64,000 nt of DNA from Shimia_B sp039815465 (GTDB lineage Bacteria; Pseudomonadota; Alphaproteobacteria; Rhodobacterales; Rhodobacteraceae): assembly GCA_039815465.1 (NCBI GenBank), contig JBCBZG010000014.1, positions 1 to 64,000 of the forward strand, given 5' to 3'. Positions 25,612-35,233 of the stretch are shown in pieces; the stretch's first letter is position 1; each line of letters begins with the position of its first letter. A model generated the notes under the pieces. It saw only the letters and a list, made by a program, of their open reading frames with translations, searched no databases and was not told the origin of the DNA. A program made the translations under genes and the position numbers.

Positions 25612-26304
25612 TTAGTCCAGCTTGATCCGTTGCAGCGTGCCTCCGTGGGTGCGCAGCCAAGCGCGATGTTCGGCATAGTCGGGCATGAGCTCCCCGACCA
25701 CGGCCCAGAAGGCGGGCGAGTGGTTCATCTCGGCCAGATGCGCGACCTCGTGGGCGGCGACGTAGTCTTGCACAGCAGGTGGAGCCATGGCGAGCCGCCA
25801 GGAATACATCAACGCCCCCGCCGACGAACAAGATCCCCAGCGCGAGCGGGTATCGCGCAGGCTGATGCGCGTAAAGGAGCGGCCAAGGGCCGCGGCGTAG
25901 CGGTCCGAGGCCGCCGTAAGCGCGTCCCGCGCGTGGAGCTTCAGAAACCCCGCCACAGCCTGTCCCGGCGCTGCCGCAGCACGCCGTGGCAAAAGGAGCT
26001 CGGCCCCATCCAGCGTCGGCACCCGGCCAGAGCCCAGTGCAAGCTGCCGGTCGGTGCCATCCACGGGGACCGTGTCGCCCAGCGCGAGCGCGTGAGCCGG
26101 GCCAAACTTGGACAGCTGGGTGTCGAGCCAGTCACGCCGAGAGCGTGCGAAGTCTAACGCAGCCCGCGCGCTGACACCTGGGGGCACGGTCAGCGTCACC
26201 CGCCCGTCCTGTGCCGATACACGCAGCGTCAGCCGCCGCGCGCGCGCGTTGCGCCGCAGGGTAATGGTAATTTCCGACCCGTCGCTTAAGGCCAGTGTGG
26301 TCAT
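25612..26304 (-). CDS. YgjP/SprT-like metal-dependent hydrolase
   Basis: 230-residue protein. The ATG at 26302-26304 is used; the longer frame upstream is shadow. Zinc motif HEVAH in YVAAHEVAHLAEMNHS with a following histidine is the signature of the M48-like DUF45/YgjP family, and SRWGSCSS is its conserved element. YgjP relatives are linked to UTP pyrophosphatase activity in Escherichia coli; here the function is unknown. It diverges from the TIGR02300 gene and lies 27 bases upstream of the GntR start. Confidence 0.86.
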   Translation of the reverse strand: MTTLALSDGSEITITLRRNARARRLTLRVSAQDGRVTLTVPPGVSARAALDFARSRRDWLDTQLSKFGPAHALALGDTVPVDGTDRQLALGSGRVPTLDGAELLLPRRAAAAPGQAVAGFLKLHARDALTAASDRYAAALGRSFTRISLRDTRSRWGSCSSAGALMYSWRLAMAPPAVQDYVAAHEVAHLAEMNHSPAFWAVVGELMPDYAEHRAWLRTHGGTLQRIKLD

Positions 26305-26441
26305 GGGGCACCTTTCTGTTGTTGCGACCCTTGCACGGGCGCGCGCAACGCTCCATATGCGCAGTTCGTTTGACTTGCTCCTCCGGCTATGGCAGCAGGC
26401 CGCATTCATCGACACCCGAGTATCAAGAGGGACACCCGCCG

Positions 26442-26783
26442 ATGCCCAAAGAAGAATGGGGCGTAAAGCGCCTTTGCCCCACCACCGGCAAACGTTTTTA
26501 CGATATGAACCGCGATCCCATCGTGAGCCCCTACACAGGGGAAACTGTGACCGTTGACACCGGCAAGGGCCGCACGATGGTCGCCGACGCCGAGGATGCG
26601 CAGACCAAAAAGCTAAAGGCCGCGCAAGCGACGGAAGAAGAAGATCTCGTGCTCGACGACGAGGAAGACGAGGCAGATGTCGACGTCGACCTGGGTGATG
26701 ATGTGCTCGATGACGATGATGAAAGCGAAAACGTGTCGCTCGATGAGCTGGCGGATGTGCCAGCGGACGATTCCGAAGACTAA
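26442..26783 (+). CDS. TIGR02300 family acidic protein
   Basis: 113-residue protein with an N-terminal CPTTGKRFYDMNRDP motif and an extremely acidic C-terminus (runs of aspartate and glutamate). This matches TIGR02300, a small alphaproteobacterial family of unknown role. Start ATG 26442 has an AAGAGGG site upstream. The neighbouring tRNA-Ala is typical synteny in Rhodobacteraceae, so this marks chromosomal backbone directly beside the element. Confidence 0.88.
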   Translation: MPKEEWGVKRLCPTTGKRFYDMNRDPIVSPYTGETVTVDTGKGRTMVADAEDAQTKKLKAAQATEEEDLVLDDEEDEADVDVDLGDDVLDDDDESENVSLDELADVPADDSED

Positions 26784-26851
26784 ACAGGCCGCGCGGGCAG
26801 CGAAAATCGCTTGAACCCGCGCGCGCAACTGCCTAAACCCGCGCTGGTTAT

Positions 26852-26914
<63 letters not shown>

Positions 26915-26927
<13 letters not shown>

Positions 26928-28456
26928 CTTACCATTTCACCACCTTCAAACACCCCTAACGCCTTGAACGGTAACGCTAATTCAGGGGTTCGAGGTCCTT
27001 CATTTCGGGTGTATTCAAGCCGCCCTGCGAAGGCGAGTTTCAGGGTGAGTCTCCGCAGCTCCACTTGACCTGTTTCCCAAAGTTTCCAGGGGTTTGCGAG
27101 GAACTGAAGCAAGGGTTCGAGTTTTTCCTCGAAGGTGCCATGCGGAATGGTATGTTTCTCGGCTTGTTCGGCCAGCACGGCCTTTTGCCTTTCCAGCTGC
27201 GCGATCTTGTCCTCATAGGTTCCGATCACAGAGGCATTGTTGGATGTAAGGATCCGATCCAGAAGGCTTTGTATCTGTTTATCGTCGGCCCCGATCTGAG
27301 CGCGCGCTGTCGCTTGCGCATCCTTGGCGAGATCGGCGCGATTGTCCCAAGCCCGGCGGAACATCGCACGGGCCAGCGCGAGTAGCCCCGGCGTCGGCTC
27401 TAGTGTCTTCAGTAGTGCACCGACATCGCCTTCAACTCGGTCCTTTGGGATGGACTTGCCGTAGGCCGAACACCCTTTCGTTTGACAATGATAGTAGGCG
27501 TACTTTTTGCCCATCTTGCCCTTTGACCAAGAGGACCGGAGAGGGGCCTTACAGCCGCCACAGGCGACCATTCCGCGCAAAAAAGCAAAGTCACGGCCGA
27601 TGTTTTTGCGCTTAGGAGCCCTGGAGACGCCCGTGCGCCGCTCTTGGACTTTCTCAAAGGTTTCAATCGAGATCAGCGGCTCGTGCTGCGCCTTGAGCCA
27701 GGAGATGCCGTAGGTCTCTGAGCAAATGAACCCGGCGTAGAGCGAGCGCGTCAGGATTCGAGTTACCTCTTGCTGTCTGACCTCGCCTTGCTTGGTGCGT
27801 GGGAAGTCGGGGAAGCCTTCAAGGAACCGTTTCACTTCAGCCTGCGACCCAAAACGGCCCGTTGCGTATCCCTCCAAGGCTTCGCGGATAATGCCGTCGA
27901 GCGGTGGATTTGGGATGAGAACCTTTCCACGACCGCGCTGGGTCTCATAGCGATAACCGATGGGGGCTTGATGCACCCAAAAGCCACTTTCCATCCGCGC
28001 GCGCATCTTCTGGGCGACTTGGCGACCATTCTGTTTGCGCTCCAGGGCACCTTGGGCAGCCATTATAGTCTCGATGAACTCGCCCTCGGGTGTCTCATCG
28101 AACTTGAAGTTGAGGCAGGTCACGCCCACGCCACGGATACGGAAGGCATCCCGAAGATCGAGGAAGGCGCGGGTATCCCGAGACGCACGCTTAAGATCAT
28201 CAAAAATCACCGTAAACTGTTCATCCGGTTGAGCGTCGATAAACGAAAGCATCGCCACCATCCCGGGACGCTTCATGAAGCCGCCGCCACCCGTCATTGT
28301 ATCGGGAAAGACCGCCGCGACCTCTAGGCCCTGTGCCTGAGCATATTGGCGGCAACGGGTTTCCTGGCTTTCAAGACCATGGCCCTCGGTTTCCTGCGAG
28401 CGAGAACTCACGCGACAATAGATTAGCGCCTTGCCCTTTGAGTTTGTCTTGTTCAC
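26915..28456 (-). CDS. Large serine recombinase (integrase)
   Basis: 513-residue serine recombinase; start GTG at 28454-28456 in a GTGA overlap with the upstream small gene. Catalytic N-terminal domain with YCRVSSRSQ (nucleophilic serine), DLKRASRD, then the recombinase domain and a zinc-ribbon (CGGCKAPLRSS ... YYHCQTKGC) and a coiled C-terminal part. It should integrate and excise the element at the tRNA-Ala end. The reading frame runs through the left end and stops inside the tRNA (TAG 26915-26917), so the last residues differ between the integrated and circular forms. Confidence 0.93.
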
Positions 28457-28746
28457 GCTGCGTCCTCCTCGTCTTGTTCGCAGCCTAGCACGGCAGCGGC
28501 CAAAGCGACTTTGAGATCGATCGTTTCTCCACAAGTTTCCTCAGCGGCCTTTACCTCAAAACCCAGGTCAACAAAGCCGAGCACAATGGCCCAGAGGGCT
28601 TCGATCATGGCCTTTTTTTGGGCGTCGCTCATATCAGCGTCTGCCAAATGAGGGAGCCATTCCCGCCAGTCAAAAGCGAGCACCGATGTGCGCTCGGCAT
28701 CTTTCACAGGCGGTTCACGTGTTGGTAATTGGGTCTTCTCTTTCAT
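28453..28746 (-). CDS. Small integrase partner protein
   Basis: 97-residue acidic protein starting MKEKTQLPTREP, containing FDWREWLPHLADADM and ALWAIVLGFVDLGFEV. Similar short genes sit directly upstream of serine recombinases in Rhodobacteraceae elements, from memory. Overlaps the recombinase start by four bases, so the two are translated together. A recombination directionality or accessory role is plausible but not shown. The longer upstream frame is not used because it lacks a ribosome-binding site. Confidence 0.7.
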   Translation of the reverse strand: MKEKTQLPTREPPVKDAERTSVLAFDWREWLPHLADADMSDAQKKAMIEALWAIVLGFVDLGFEVKAAEETCGETIDLKVALAAAVLGCEQDEEDAA

Positions 28747-28855
28747 CTCGATCTCTTTCTTTATTGGCGTTCTCCTTCTTGCGTTCCGGCACCGCACCGA
28801 ACAAAAAGAGAACACTATAGGCATAAATTCCTATTATTGGCAATGGTTTATTGAG

Positions 28856-29482
28856 TTATCGGCTCGGTCCACTCCGCGCGTAGGTGCGTTCGTTCGACTG
28901 CTTTAGCTCTCGCTTCGCAGCCCGCTCCGCCTCGATCACGGGCGTGTGGTGGCTCTTTTCAAGGTCTTTTCCCCAAACATAGAGAACCTCTCCATGCTCG
29001 CGCTGGAGCGCATCGGTCATGAGAGACTTTGCACCGACCTCGGAGATGCCCTCGTTGGACGCCATGGCAACGCCCGAGCGATCTAAGGCCTTCCAGAAAG
29101 GCATCGTTGGCCCTTCTGTGATCATGCGCTCAATGGACTGCACATAGTCCATCGCGTTGTTGTCCGGGTTTTCCTGAAGAGCGGCTTCGCGCGATACAAG
29201 GCGCTCACGGACATCGTTTAGACTTTCACCATAGGCTGCTTTGTGTATTCCACGCAGGATCAATTCCCCTTTGGCATGGTCAAAGCGCTCGTCACTGCAA
29301 AAGCTGTGCACTTGATCTTTGAGTTCGCTAACGAATGATGCCGTTGCGTGGACCTCGCGGTTGAGGATTTGCGCATGAAGTGTAGCGCGGTCGAACTGGC
29401 GCGCTGTGAGCCGCTGGCCTGCCTTCGAAGCTCGCGCGGCCTCAACGTCGAAGCGCATTCTAGGGGAAGTGTGATCAGACAT
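28856..29482 (-). CDS. Hypothetical mobilization-region protein A
   Basis: 208-residue hydrophilic protein with ATG at 29480-29482 behind AGGAGACC. Predicted mainly helical (AARASKAGQRLTARQFDRATLHAQ) with an arginine/serine-rich C-terminus. No transmembrane segment and no recognised domain. It lies in the leftward cluster between the coupling protein genes and the recombinase, where element-specific transfer or regulatory genes are usual. Function unknown. Confidence 0.65.
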   Translation of the reverse strand: MSDHTSPRMRFDVEAARASKAGQRLTARQFDRATLHAQILNREVHATASFVSELKDQVHSFCSDERFDHAKGELILRGIHKAAYGESLNDVRERLVSREAALQENPDNNAMDYVQSIERMITEGPTMPFWKALDRSGVAMASNEGISEVGAKSLMTDALQREHGEVLYVWGKDLEKSHHTPVIEAERAAKRELKQSNERTYARSGPSR

Positions 29483-29496
29483 AGTGGTCTCCTTTC

Positions 29497-29988
29497 TTAG
29501 TCTCTTGACGGCCAGCTACGTTCAGAACCGCCGCGGCGATCTTCGCTTCGGCGGTCAGTGCTGCGGTTGAAGTCTTGCCGCGCCCAGCCTTGGAGGCCTT
29601 CGCGGGCGCGGATGGTCTCTGCGAGATCGGCATAGGCTTCTGCCTCCTCTTCTCGGATCGCGATCAGGCGTGACTGGTGGGCGCGGTCCACACGGGCCTC
29701 GGCTTCTCTAGCAATGTCATGCGGATTAAAATGATCGGTGCCGCTCGGCGTAGGATGTTCGAAGGTGAACGAACCACCCTCGTCAATGAGCCTGCGTTTC
29801 TCATCGGCGATGAGGCTGTCGCGTGTTTCCCGGAACTCTTTCAGTTCGACCGCTTCTCTTTGGCGCGCGGTGCGCTGTATCTCTTTGAAGGCGTCCCAGT
29901 CCTGCTGGGTGCGCATCTCCAGGAGGCAGCTTTGGCCTACGACATCGCGGAACATGGCCGAGATACCCGCTTCAATTTCTGAGGCCAT
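29497..29988 (-). CDS. Hypothetical charged coiled protein
   Basis: 163 residues from the ATG at 29986-29988, which has AAAGG upstream; a longer frame to 30039 lacks support. The sequence is strongly charged with coiled-coil-like stretches (EAEAYADLAETIRAREG) and a basic C-terminus (DRRSEDRRGG). This composition resembles accessory DNA-binding or relaxosome-associated proteins but no domain is recognised. It is directly ahead of the preceding hypothetical gene. Confidence 0.6.
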   Translation of the reverse strand: MASEIEAGISAMFRDVVGQSCLLEMRTQQDWDAFKEIQRTARQREAVELKEFRETRDSLIADEKRRLIDEGGSFTFEHPTPSGTDHFNPHDIAREAEARVDRAHQSRLIAIREEEAEAYADLAETIRAREGLQGWARQDFNRSTDRRSEDRRGGSERSWPSRD

Positions 29989-30047
29989 CTGTGGATACCT
30001 TTCATGGTGAATTTGCTTTGAAGCACTGCCCTGTGGCACACTGAAGT

Positions 30048-30317
30048 ATGGTTATTTTTCAAGATATTCAGGAGGTTGAAGAGTGGCTGAAGCCGATTAG
30101 CTACGCCCAGCTTTGGGATGCGCTTGAGCCCTACGCCGTGTTCACCCTGGCAGACCGCGATCACTGTGACGGTCTCATAGAGCGCGGTGAGGTGCGGCAG
30201 GATACAATCCTTGAGGTGCTCAAAGGGATGGCGCGGAACGCCATCCGCTCGAACTTCAACCTCGACTTCCGGCGCTATGAGACGCTCGCACGTCAAAGCA
30301 CGAAGTCACTACATTAG
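30048..30317 (+). CDS. Small soluble protein on opposite strand
   Basis: 89-residue protein, the only rightward gene in this part of the element, starting MVIFQDIQEVEEWLKP. Fold looks all-alpha with a WD-ALEPYAVFTLADRDHC stretch. It is divergent from the hypothetical gene at 29497-29988 and its stop overlaps by four bases the converging gene at 30314. A regulatory role is possible from position but there is no recognised DNA-binding motif. Confidence 0.55.
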   Translation: MVIFQDIQEVEEWLKPISYAQLWDALEPYAVFTLADRDHCDGLIERGEVRQDTILEVLKGMARNAIRSNFNLDFRRYETLARQSTKSLH

Positions 30318-30586
30318 CCGCCTTGGTTCTCCGAAGTCGGGCCTTCGACATGGATGAGCGGGCAGCGCCCGTCCTTGGCGGGTTTGGTGACCGCCTCGTA
30401 TTGCCAGCCGACATAGGTGCAGGTTTTGTAGTGGCGGTTTGAGAACTTTTCCGGGTCGCCGAAGGTCGAGTACGTGTAGCTCCAGAGCATGAAGACTTTT
30501 GGGATGTCTGGCACCTCGGCGGAGGCAGTATGGGGCAAGAGCAATGCTTGGATGAACATCGCTGCGTAAAGGGTGTTGCGTCTCAT
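30314..30586 (-). CDS. Secreted protein downstream of coupling protein
   Basis: 90-residue exported protein; start ATG at 30584-30586 behind a GAGGAGG site, with a clear signal peptide (MRRNTLYAAMFIQALL, cleavage near ASA). The mature part has two cysteines (KTCTYVGW, DGRCPLI) and resembles small periplasmic proteins next to VirD4 genes of Rhodobacteraceae plasmids. It overlaps the coupling protein gene by four bases, so it is translated after it. Possibly a transfer-related periplasmic factor; unproven. Confidence 0.7.
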   Translation of the reverse strand: MRRNTLYAAMFIQALLLPHTASAEVPDIPKVFMLWSYTYSTFGDPEKFSNRHYKTCTYVGWQYEAVTKPAKDGRCPLIHVEGPTSENQGG

Positions 30587-32037
30587 GATCGGGCCTCCTC
30601 GGGCAAGGTTAGGGTGATCCAAGGATCGGCTGGGAGGCGTCCGCCTTCGAGCGGGTTGTCGGCGCATAAATCGCAGTAGGGGGCGATGTTTGCCTGGGAG
30701 ACCGTATCGGCCTCGAAGAAGCCCAGGCCCTTCACGTGGCCGAGGAAGCGGTTTCTGGGCATGGCCATGAGCTCCGCCGCGGTGCGGATGGGCTGCTTGA
30801 AGAGGTTGATATTGGTCTGCACGCGCATGTCGTGGCTATTGCCGCCGAGGGTCGCGCCCACGGCGTGTTCTTCGCCCATGGCCTTGGAGACGCGTTCTGC
30901 TTCTTCGAAGCTGGAGAACCCGAACCATTGCTTGAGAACGGCTTGTTCTTCGATGGTGAAAAGCTCGTTCTTACCTAATTTTCGTTCAATCTCGGACCTG
31001 CTTTGGGCCACCATCGCCACGGATGTTCCATAGGCTCTGAGCGTCGTAAGCATCTCAGCTAGGCGCTTTGTCGGCGCATTACTGAACTCGTCTGCCCCTA
31101 TCCAGAGCGGGCCCGCGCCCATGTAAGCGGCGCGGAGGAAGGACATGAGGTGAAGGCCGTAAAAGCTGCCCATGGACTGCATGGTTGATTGATCGCCGCA
31201 GAGGAAGATCACGCGTTTCCCGCGGATCAGGTCCCCATGGCCACGCTTTGCACCGTGTCCTGCCATGTGAAGACGCGTGCCAGCGGCAAAGAGCCGTGTG
31301 GCTTGCCTAGCAGCTTGAAGATGCTGAGGTCCGTGCTCGTGGCCGAGCATGTCGAGGACTTCTTCAGCGAGAGCTTTGAGGATGCCCTCACCCTCTTCTA
31401 ACTCCACCTCAGCCACAGCTCGAAGAGTGCGTGTGCTGGAGATCAGTGTCCAAACACCTCCTGGCGTCGCCAGCTCCGGCGAGCGCTTTAGAAGCGCATA
31501 AATGGCAAACTCCAGGATCGCTCGTGGTGACTGTCTCCAATAGAGGTTTCGGTCTATGCCACCGCTTGGCTCTTCGATTAGGGTTTGTGTGACGAGATCA
31601 TTGGCGAAGACCTGATCTTCGGGAGCATGGCGGTGCGTCCAGACGAGGCTTTCGAGCGGATTCAGCGGCATGCGCCCATAGACTTCCGGCGGCAGCACGC
31701 GGCTTTCGTCGATGACGGCGGTGGGCACGCCGAGCTTTTCCAGCATCGGGCAGCACTGAGCCGCGATCTCCCCTTGCTTGCTGTCTAACATAAGGATCGC
31801 CGGGCGGCTCGTGGACGCGAGCAGCGAGAAGAGCCACGGCATGAGGCCTCTCGTCGTCTTTCCGCCGCCATTGGCGGAGAGCAGCAGGGAGTGCGTCAGC
31901 GGAGCCCAGATGGGCTCCCGCGATGTAGACGTGAACCCGATGAGCCGTTGGCCTTTTGGGTCCACGGGAGCTGATTTGAGAAAGGGCTGCGACGTGCGCA
32001 GCCCTTTTTGCTTTTTTGTCCAGAAGGGAATGCCCAT
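30583..32037 (-). CDS. VirD4/TraG-type coupling protein
   Basis: 484-residue type IV coupling protein ATPase, which brings relaxosome DNA to a secretion channel. Walker A-like SANGGGKTTRG at about 54-64 and Walker B-like GPLWIGADEFSN are visible, with the arginine finger region following. There is no obvious N-terminal membrane anchor, so it is a shorter, partly soluble coupling protein and may depend on the small membrane proteins encoded upstream. Its ATG shares one base with the stop of the upstream gene. Presence of this gene without a VirB set supports a mobilizable element. Confidence 0.88.
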   Translation of the reverse strand: MGIPFWTKKQKGLRTSQPFLKSAPVDPKGQRLIGFTSTSREPIWAPLTHSLLLSANGGGKTTRGLMPWLFSLLASTSRPAILMLDSKQGEIAAQCCPMLEKLGVPTAVIDESRVLPPEVYGRMPLNPLESLVWTHRHAPEDQVFANDLVTQTLIEEPSGGIDRNLYWRQSPRAILEFAIYALLKRSPELATPGGVWTLISSTRTLRAVAEVELEEGEGILKALAEEVLDMLGHEHGPQHLQAARQATRLFAAGTRLHMAGHGAKRGHGDLIRGKRVIFLCGDQSTMQSMGSFYGLHLMSFLRAAYMGAGPLWIGADEFSNAPTKRLAEMLTTLRAYGTSVAMVAQSRSEIERKLGKNELFTIEEQAVLKQWFGFSSFEEAERVSKAMGEEHAVGATLGGNSHDMRVQTNINLFKQPIRTAAELMAMPRNRFLGHVKGLGFFEADTVSQANIAPYCDLCADNPLEGGRLPADPWITLTLPEEARS

Positions 32038-32351
32038 TAACGCCTCCCTAGCTGTGTGAGATCATGCTCCTTGGCCATCGTGTCAGCCTTAGGCTTGCGG
32101 CCCAGCCTGCGGTAGCGCCGCCACTGGCCGCTCCCGATGAGGATCTGGATCAGCTCGACACTCGCGCGCACGAGGACGATGAGCCCGCCCCAGAGGCCAA
32201 GGATTCCGAAGAAGTAGAAGCCGAAGGCATCAAGGCTGGCATAGGACCACGCGAGCCAGCCGAGAAAGCCGAGGAACGACCCTCCGAAGAAGCGGAGTGT
32301 AAGCCGAAAGAGCCTGCCCCAAGGGACGCCCTGTCTCGTAGGATCGCTCAT
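32037..32351 (-). CDS. Small membrane protein ahead of coupling protein
   Basis: 104-residue protein with two predicted membrane helices (FGGSFLGFLGWLAWSYASL and FYFFGILGLWGGLIVLV) and a basic cytoplasmic tail. Starts at the ATG 32349-32351 and overlaps the next gene upstream by four bases. It may anchor the coupling protein, whose own gene overlaps its stop. No named family. Confidence 0.72.
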   Translation of the reverse strand: MSDPTRQGVPWGRLFRLTLRFFGGSFLGFLGWLAWSYASLDAFGFYFFGILGLWGGLIVLVRASVELIQILIGSGQWRRYRRLGRKPKADTMAKEHDLTQLGRR

Positions 32352-32740
32352 CGTACGTCCTCCTGCGTTGTGCCAGAGGATGACCGCGCCGCATCGGCCG
32401 CCAGCGCGATGCGCGTGCTTTCCCGTCGCAGATGGCGATAGGTGCCGTAGACTGCTTCGCCCAAGGGTGAGTTTACGAGTTCGCGGCTCACCAATCGAAG
32501 CTGGCCGATGCACCAGCCGCCCAGCACGGCCAAGGCGATAAAGATGCAAAGCGAGATGCGCTCCCCATCATAGAGCAGGTCCCAGAAGCTCAGAGCGAAG
32601 CCCGTCAGGAGCGCACCGACTAGGAGCCCCGCAGAGAGAAACGGGCGGCGCACCGAGACCACGCGGATGCCGTGGAGCTGGTAGTGATCGTTGCTGGTCT
32701 GAAGCCGCGTCGGGTGCAAAATGAGTTTACCGAAGATCAT
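32348..32740 (-). CDS. Small membrane protein
   Basis: 130-residue protein with two predicted helices (SAGLLVGALLTGFALSF and LCIFIALAVLGGWCIGQL) and a basic C-terminus. Starts with a one-base overlap on the gene upstream and overlaps the next by four. In the same leftward operon as the coupling protein, so likely part of its membrane platform. No recognised family. Confidence 0.7.
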   Translation of the reverse strand: MIFGKLILHPTRLQTSNDHYQLHGIRVVSVRRPFLSAGLLVGALLTGFALSFWDLLYDGERISLCIFIALAVLGGWCIGQLRLVSRELVNSPLGEAVYGTYRHLRRESTRIALAADAARSSSGTTQEDVR

Positions 32741-33267
32741 CAGTTCACCCCCAGATCGAGAGCGCAGGCCGGGGACTTAACCGCGCGCGTCAGCGCCTCA
32801 GTTCGGTGGCTCACCGCGCGGGGCGTATAGGCACGCCCAGAGCCAGCCCACAAAGCCAGCTGGACGCGCTCTTTTTCGCTGTAGGCGACCGTTGCGCAGG
32901 AGCAGGCCTCACCGATACCGCGTGCGGCGTTTTGAATGCGGGCCTCTTCGGCGCGCTGCTTCCGAAGTTCCGCCGCGCGCAGTGCCGCGTTTGGATCAGG
33001 AATGCCGTCGCAGAGAATCTGGAACTCGGGATACGCCCGGCAGAGAAGGTCTGCCCCCGTCATGCCGCGGGGAATGGTGCGTTTGGGCGCGCGCGAGGCT
33101 TCGAGATCAGCCGTGAGAGCCGCATCGCAGTCCTCCGCCCAGGACGAGCGGGCAATCGCACGGTCGGACATCTCCGGCCCGGCGATTAAGAGCATGAGGA
33201 GGCAGTAGGCCCCGGCGGTGATGATCACCATCGGCGAGATCGGGAGGGTTGAGGCGTCTATGGACAA
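32740..33267 (-). CDS. Membrane-anchored protein with long soluble tail
   Basis: 175-residue protein with an N-terminal helix (MVIITAGAYCLLMLLIA) and a soluble region with several cysteines (CDAALTADLEASR, EACSCATVAYSEKE). The start is TTG 33265-33267, supported by AAAGGAG six to seven bases upstream; no ATG fits. Position in the coupling protein operon suggests a role in mobilization. Function unknown. Confidence 0.68.
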   Translation of the reverse strand: MSIDASTLPISPMVIITAGAYCLLMLLIAGPEMSDRAIARSSWAEDCDAALTADLEASRAPKRTIPRGMTGADLLCRAYPEFQILCDGIPDPNAALRAAELRKQRAEEARIQNAARGIGEACSCATVAYSEKERVQLALWAGSGRAYTPRAVSHRTEALTRAVKSPACALDLGVN

Positions 33268-33365
33268 AGGTCTCTCCTTTCAGATGAACAGACATAGACC
33301 CGCCGCCCTCTGCCCCGAGGCTGGTCGCAAGGGCATGCAACAAACCTCAGGGCGGCGACGGATCG

Positions 33366-33923
33366 TTAGTCGTCGAAGCGGCAGTGGGTGCGGGCAACGC
33401 GGTTAAGCACGTCAACGTCGAGCCCGGTCCCGGCCAATGTGTTCCCATCCAAGCCCGCGAGCGAGGAGAAAGCTGGCGGGTCATCGGCTGATTGTGTGGC
33501 GAGCTCGATCTGACGCGAGAAGCCCTGCGCGGAGAGGTTCACGTAGCACCACTTGAAGATCGGTCGCCCGTCCACGACGTCTCTCGCAGTAGCAAAGCGG
33601 GTGCCCGTATGGACGACGTGGCCCGTCAGATCGATGGTCTCGGTTTTGAAGAAGGTAAAGTCAGAGGCCGCTTTCAGCGCCGCCTCGAACTCATTTACCC
33701 TCACGCAGTCGGGGGCATTGCGCCCCGGAGGGCACCAGTTCGTCGGAGTCCAAGGCCCCCAAAGCGCCAGTTTCGCCCGCTCATACTTCTCGCGAAGCTC
33801 GTAGAGGTCCGCCTCACTGAGGATGACGAGCGTGCCGATACCCAAAGCAAAGAGACCCACGGAGACCAATACTGCCCCCCGCATGATGCGGGAGGCGGCA
33901 GTAACAAAGGCAGCGCGGGTCAT
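33366..33923 (-). CDS. Membrane protein with coiled N-terminus
   Basis: 185-residue protein with one N-terminal membrane helix (GAVLVSVGLFALGIGTLVIL), a charged helix and a soluble region with three cysteines (NWCPPGRNAPDCVR). Its start overlaps the stop of the upstream gene by four bases (ATGA). Part of the same operon as the membrane genes at 32-33 kb. A region of about 100 bases without a gene separates it from the next gene. Function unknown. Confidence 0.7.
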   Translation of the reverse strand: MTRAAFVTAASRIMRGAVLVSVGLFALGIGTLVILSEADLYELREKYERAKLALWGPWTPTNWCPPGRNAPDCVRVNEFEAALKAASDFTFFKTETIDLTGHVVHTGTRFATARDVVDGRPIFKWCYVNLSAQGFSRQIELATQSADDPPAFSSLAGLDGNTLAGTGLDVDVLNRVARTHCRFDD

Positions 33924-35128
33924 TGATCGCCCCCGTCGTCGCCGCGATTGTGATTGCGCAGGTATTTGGGGTCCACGAGCCCAGCAAAAGGGTGCGGCGG
34001 CGCGTCCACCGGCCGCTTGCCATACATGATCTCCACTTCCCGCAGCCGCACGAGATACGTCAACGTGTAGAGGAGGATCGGCAGAAGAAGATCTCCGATG
34101 ATCACGACCACCGCGAAGGCGAGATAGTCGGGAATGTGACGGATGACATCCATCATGCCCGGCTTGTCCGGCATCGTCGGCGCTGTCAGCTCCGTTTGCG
34201 GCAGGGCCTCCAACTGCTCTTCAAGCCCCTTGCCGAGCCCACGCAGATACTCCGACAAAACGCGCGAGCCATTGGCATCTCCGGGGATCGCCGCGCCAGC
34301 TTGAAGCTCATCCGCGAAGGCCGCCACCAGATGGATTGGCATGGCTTCGAGCAGTGCAGCGCTAGTCTGCTTCACCTCGCCATAGATCGCCTGGAGAGAG
34401 GCGCGGCGGTTCGATATGGACGTCGATTTATCTGCCAGAACCTCAAAGTACTCAGAGCTCAGCTCATTGAGCGTCTCAAGGTGATCTTCGCGTTCAGCAG
34501 CCCCGACGCGCAGCTGTTCGCGCAAGGTCTCCGCCGTTCCGCGATAGCTCTCCAACGCACGCGTCATTGGACCCCGCCCGCGCGCCGCGCTTAGCGACAG
34601 GCACGACTCGGTGATCTCGCAGGAGATTGTGGCGTCGATATTGCTCGCGAGACCCGCGACAGCCGGAGAAACCCGCTCCACCGCCAGCGCCGCTTTATTC
34701 GTGGTGTCGATGTAGCGCGATAGCTCTTGGCCAGCGTCAGCATAGACGTTTGCCTCCACCGAGCCGAATGTGAGGCCCGTGAGCGGACTGAGAGATAAAG
34801 CTGAGCCTGCGATGACGATGGATGCAATGGCGGCTATGCCAGCCAACTTGTGATTGAGCGCATGGAGGTTCGCGAGACCCGTCAAGCTGAACCGAACCAC
34901 GGCAAAAGCACCGCCTGCCGCCATCACCCCGACGGTGAGATTTTTGACGGCGGCCAGCGCCCCAGATTCCTCGCTCAGCGAAAAGAGCGCGGCGGGGGTG
35001 AGAATAAGACCGCTTACAAGAATCGCGAACTGGGCAATATCGGCCAGCGTCCAATCCGGCCCGCCCTCATGGCGCAACGCAGGCGCTTCATCCCGCATGG
35101 GCCTAGTTCCATTCAATTGCTTGCTCAT
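33920..35128 (-). CDS. Multi-helix membrane protein, head of coupling-protein operon
   Basis: 402 residues from the second of two adjacent ATGs (35126-35128), which is seven bases after AGGAG; the first ATG is three bases earlier. N-terminal helices (AQFAILVSGLILTPAALFSL, LTVGVMAAGGAFAVVRFSL, LAGIAAIASIVIAGSALSL), a long coiled middle (ETLREQLRVGAAEREDHLETL) and two C-terminal helices. It is the first gene of the leftward membrane operon. Similar arrangements precede VirD4 in some Rhodobacteraceae elements. Function unknown. Confidence 0.7.
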   Translation of the reverse strand: MSKQLNGTRPMRDEAPALRHEGGPDWTLADIAQFAILVSGLILTPAALFSLSEESGALAAVKNLTVGVMAAGGAFAVVRFSLTGLANLHALNHKLAGIAAIASIVIAGSALSLSPLTGLTFGSVEANVYADAGQELSRYIDTTNKAALAVERVSPAVAGLASNIDATISCEITESCLSLSAARGRGPMTRALESYRGTAETLREQLRVGAAEREDHLETLNELSSEYFEVLADKSTSISNRRASLQAIYGEVKQTSAALLEAMPIHLVAAFADELQAGAAIPGDANGSRVLSEYLRGLGKGLEEQLEALPQTELTAPTMPDKPGMMDVIRHIPDYLAFAVVVIIGDLLLPILLYTLTYLVRLREVEIMYGKRPVDAPPHPFAGLVDPKYLRNHNRGDDGGDQ

Positions 35129-35172
35129 CATTAAGCTCCTGTCAAAAGTGGCAATGACAGGAGCTTCCATGA

Positions 35173-35211
35173 GAAAAGCCGACCCCGCGGGCGCAGGATC
35201 GGCTCTTTTTT
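35173..35211 (-). terminator. Hairpin with T-run between 35.13 and 35.23 kb
   Basis: AGCCGA (35177-35182) pairs with TCGGCT (35199-35204), with T-runs on both sides, so it could act in either direction. It lies after the gene 35234-35776 when read leftward. Confidence 0.5.
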
Positions 35212-35233
35212 CCTTGTACTTAGCTAGCCGCCT